From NCBI GenBank assembly GCA_027622275.1, contig JAQBZB010000006.1, positions 26,172 to 90,171 on the forward strand: a stretch of 64,000 nt of DNA, read 5' to 3'. Below, piece after piece: positions 62,701-64,000 of the stretch. The notes beneath the pieces were generated by a model, which worked only from the letters and a program-made list of their open reading frames with translations, searched no databases and was not told the DNA's origin. The DNA is from Planctomycetota bacterium. Lineage in GTDB: Bacteria; Planctomycetota; Planctomycetia; Pirellulales; Pirellulaceae. A program made the position numbers and the translations under genes. Each line of letters starts with the position of its first letter. Position 1 is the first letter of the stretch.

Positions 62701-63590
62701 CCGCGGAAACCCTGCCAGCCAACATCTATTTCGGCACGATGACCATCGAGGTGACGGTGCCCAACGATCCGCCGGTCGCGCACGATGACGCCTTCACCCT
62801 TGCCAACTGCGGCGGAGAGAATCTGAGTGTGCTGAACAACGATGTCGACACCGACAACGATCCTCTGACAATTGTTGCCGTGGCAATACCAGACCAGGGC
62901 GGCTCGGTAGAAATCACGCCCAATGGACTCCGCTACACTCCTGCCCCGGGTTTTGTTGGCACCGAGACGTTCACCTACACGATCAGCGACGGCGGCGAGT
63001 TGACCAGCGAAGCGGTGGTGACGATCGAGGTGCTGAATCCCTGGCACAACTACCTTCTTCCTGAAGACGTCAACAACGACGGATTCGTGGCTCCGATCGA
63101 CGCGTTGCTCATCATCAACGAGTTGAACCAGTCAGGCGGTGGACGGCTGCAGATACCGACTGCGTCGGGTTGTCCGACTAGATTACTGGATGTAACGAAC
63201 GATCACAACGTCGCACCAATCGATGCGCTACTGGTTATCAATCGACTTAACCAACAGGTCGAGGGCGAAGGTGAGGCACCAAGCACCAACGTCCTCGACC
63301 GCTCCGCCGAAGGAGAGGCCCTAACGTCACTCGGCCCGATCTTCGGAGAACCGGACCGCCCAGAGAGAGCCGCGACGGCACGAAGTTCCCGTACGAGTTC
63401 GGCGCTCGGCAGTGAGGCCCCGTCCGAGGTCCTCGACACGCTGGTGCCCGCTGATGAGGGAACTTCTAACGTCCGCGCACGAGACGCTGCATTCGACGAC
63501 TTTGCTGATTCCAAATGGGAGAACGACGCTCTGGAGGAGATCCTATCAGCTCTCACCGCGGACCCGTCGGTGCTCGCAGATGTCGTTTGA
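59706..63590 (+). CDS. Giant surface protein: Calx-beta, FG-GAP propeller, SdrD-B repeats, cadherin-like and dockerin-like C-terminus
   Basis: 1294 residues from ATG 59706. The basic N-terminus (LKGRKNRRSRNRKNRRNSF) and SLETRLCFSS form the planctomycete export signal of the LEPR/LETRL type. A Calx-beta first half (VDDVSAVEGDSGTSIVNVRV...) is interrupted by seven FG-GAP/VCBS repeats (such as GDVDEDGDADLLTVD and IDLNGDGHLDAFAYV). Its second half (ARIVFAPGQTVQNIPLEIVG) resumes near 61171. Three SdrD-B-like repeats follow (SGVVYEDVNGNGVRDADEP, SGHVYQDLNGNSRFDPNEP, SGQTFDDRNGDGSRDADEL), then a cadherin-like VLNNDVDTDNDPLTIVAVA domain and two dockerin-like loops (EDVNNDGFVAPIDALLIINE, LDVTNDHNVAPIDALLVINR) before a low-complexity tail. 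Confidence 0.88.
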   Translation: MISKLSKLAQSLLKGRKNRRSRNRKNRRNSFPTLCRTLQAESLETRLCFSSIFVDDVSAVEGDSGTSIVNVRVRLEPPATESVTVDFDITGGTDNLNDDYFAPRVFTGFSDPTIVDNAGLSPREVAVGDVDEDGDADLLTVDPNNLVLKVFRNIGNGDFTEPSLLHVGGNPASTPELIDLNGDGHLDAFAYVRHSQGRLYVFPGNGDGTFGSPIQSGTLLFLDLAPLVVADINDDDRPDVVAITTTTSSDRVVTAFLNDGTGRFNQSYSSSNVGDFLDSPAPNRNPLIDAGDIDGDNRADIVLTTQEGKLWILRGNGDGTFTQSSITNSLNGDPLDSVKLADLNQDGALDLVMVDSGSDQVAVRLNDGAGNFSSIVAYEVGDFPVDLDVADVDGDGLADVVTANQGPQFGSFTLLGDSVSLLRGLGDGTFLAAEHFSAGNPLAGGTFPSDVVIADLNNDDTPDLVVGHGGASSTQATLLLGQSERMSSARIVFAPGQTVQNIPLEIVGDTMAESDETIVIRLSNPVGATIDDPEGQLTIEDDDTVLGSISGVVYEDVNGNGVRDADEPLLAGGKVYLDANNDGQPEASFVTDSSGNYLFSNLPAGDYVLHQQLQYSPQERWVRTSPADGSYTVSLSAGQDITGRDFGNFEPYSISGHVYQDLNGNSRFDPNEPVLRDFVVYIDNNLNGQLDPDEVSTTSGSDGRYKFTEVDQGIDGGGVFSNVVRVLSLPGWNGSGLIFVYASSGTDVTGIDRRVAPLPNSISGQTFDDRNGDGSRDADELGLASHLVYLDANDNGQLDMGETSTETNEHGFYAFTDLPAGNSVVRESPQEGWLLTAPADQFYSVNLTADQSVTGRDFGSRQATDPLRFIVKATDLAGVPISAVPLGEDFFLEVHVQDIRTNATGVFAAYGDLFYDNNKVSVNGPLEYSSDFPNARSGAVTTPGLVDEVGGVADLQANGTDELLLVRVPLTAEALGSVTFSLDPTDDLPLHHVLLFGAPAETLPANIYFGTMTIEVTVPNDPPVAHDDAFTLANCGGENLSVLNNDVDTDNDPLTIVAVAIPDQGGSVEITPNGLRYTPAPGFVGTETFTYTISDGGELTSEAVVTIEVLNPWHNYLLPEDVNNDGFVAPIDALLIINELNQSGGGRLQIPTASGCPTRLLDVTNDHNVAPIDALLVINRLNQQVEGEGEAPSTNVLDRSAEGEALTSLGPIFGEPDRPERAATARSSRTSSALGSEAPSEVLDTLVPADEGTSNVRARDAAFDDFADSKWENDALEEILSALTADPSVLADVV

Positions 63591-64000
63591 GTTGGACGAT
63601 CTAAGTGTGTGTAGGCAGCAACCTCACTCCGATGTCGGTCAAGGTGGTTCCGACGCTTACTTATCGATTCAAGCGGTCGGCCCAGACGCAACAGGTGAAA
63701 CGAATCAAACAGCAGATGCAATTCGGAGGCGACACAAGACGATCCAACGGTTGTTTGTGTTCACGACCGCCGATTTCGCGGGCGACGACCGTCTCACAAG
63801 TGCGCGGCGGTCACATCGACCGTCAGCGGTTTCGGGTTGGCTGATCCTAACCGCTCGCATGTCACAGTGATGACGCGCCAAGCAGTTCTTCTGGGTAGCC
63901 CGGAGAGTGTCTGAACCTGCCTCGGCCGACGACTGGGCTGATGCAACTGGCTGAATTTGGGTGAATTGGGTTTGCGGGGAAAGTTGAAATCTGTTGCGCT
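63591..64000. other. Downstream of the surface protein; window end
   Basis: No gene is supported in the last 410 bases; short open frames here (63605-63844 and others) have atypical codon use. No terminator hairpin was found right after the stop at 63590. Confidence 0.4.

Noticed and set aside
1..64000. tRNA, rRNA, CRISPR arrays, phage or insertion-sequence genes
   Set aside because: No T-loop-like tRNA patterns in intergenic regions, no regularly spaced repeats, no transposase or integrase motifs found on reading both strands.

Overview
The window reads as a chromosomal segment of a member of the Planctomycetota (a Pirellulales-like or Planctomycetales-like bacterium). The evidence is the gene content. 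It has a DUF1559 protein with a prepilin-like N-terminus, a DUF1549/DUF1553 + DUF1501 + WD40 gene set, three ECF sigma factors (one of the planctomycete type that sits next to Ser/Thr kinases), a giant Calx-beta/FG-GAP/SdrD-B/dockerin-like surface protein with an LETRL-type N-terminal signal, and a redoxin-cytochrome-monooxygenase-EF-hand protein. DNA is moderately GC-rich and genes are densely packed in short operons. I see no rRNA or tRNA gene, CRISPR array, phage module or transposase gene.

Layout. 0-6.3 kb: exported redox protein, small membrane protein, ECF sigma factor with a truncated kinase gene, ACT-domain protein, HEAT-like protein and a lone receiver domain. 6.5-8.3 kb: ECF sigma factor, small membrane protein and TM-helix/MscS-like channel, translationally coupled. 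8.4-14.7 kb: class I glutamine-amidotransferase-like protein lacking its catalytic Cys, FabH/OleA-like ketosynthase, SGNH-hydrolase-like protein and a prenyltransferase-fold lipoprotein. 14.7-18.5 kb: ECF sigma/anti-sigma-like operon, membrane protein and EamA transporter. 18.5-19.7 kb: a gene graveyard with a frameshifted carotenoid-desaturase-type remnant. 19.7-25 kb: the conserved phoH-pgpH-ybeY-corC RNA/ribosome maintenance operon. 25-29.6 kb: HU, small lipoprotein, pyrD, trpS-acpS and folE. 29.6-37.6 kb: membrane proteins, a large FAD/Fe-S dehydrogenase, the molybdopterin genes moaD-moaE-moaA with a cysteine desulfurase, a YkgJ-type cysteine-cluster protein and hemP. 37.6-48.2 kb: DUF1559, PQQ-propeller protein, bifunctional PutA, an Lhr helicase remnant, and the DUF1549/DUF1501/WD40 operon. 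48.5-55 kb: membrane protein, CocE hydrolase, ceramidase-like protein, SDR and an Nramp-like transporter. 55-64 kb: a kinase remnant fused through a membrane anchor to a cytochrome c'-like domain, a DnaJ-zinc-finger-like membrane protein, and the giant surface protein.

Two features stand out. First, at least seven intergenic fold-back elements lie between these genes. Most consist of two inverted near-copies of a small hairpin; five share a TCC/GGA apex, and two double elements plus one single hairpin start with GTAG, the head tetranucleotide of REP sequences mobilised by RAYT transposases. Two are near-identical copies 26 kb apart. Four sit inside operons, and three of those end 11-12 nt before the next start codon. 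Second, several proteins have lost or replaced key residues or domains: the amidotransferase-like protein without Cys, a receiver without its Thr/Ser, two complementary kinase fragments, the Lhr remnant, and an Nramp-like protein without the DPGN/MPH motifs. The giant surface protein also appears to carry a seven-repeat FG-GAP propeller inserted into a Calx-beta domain.
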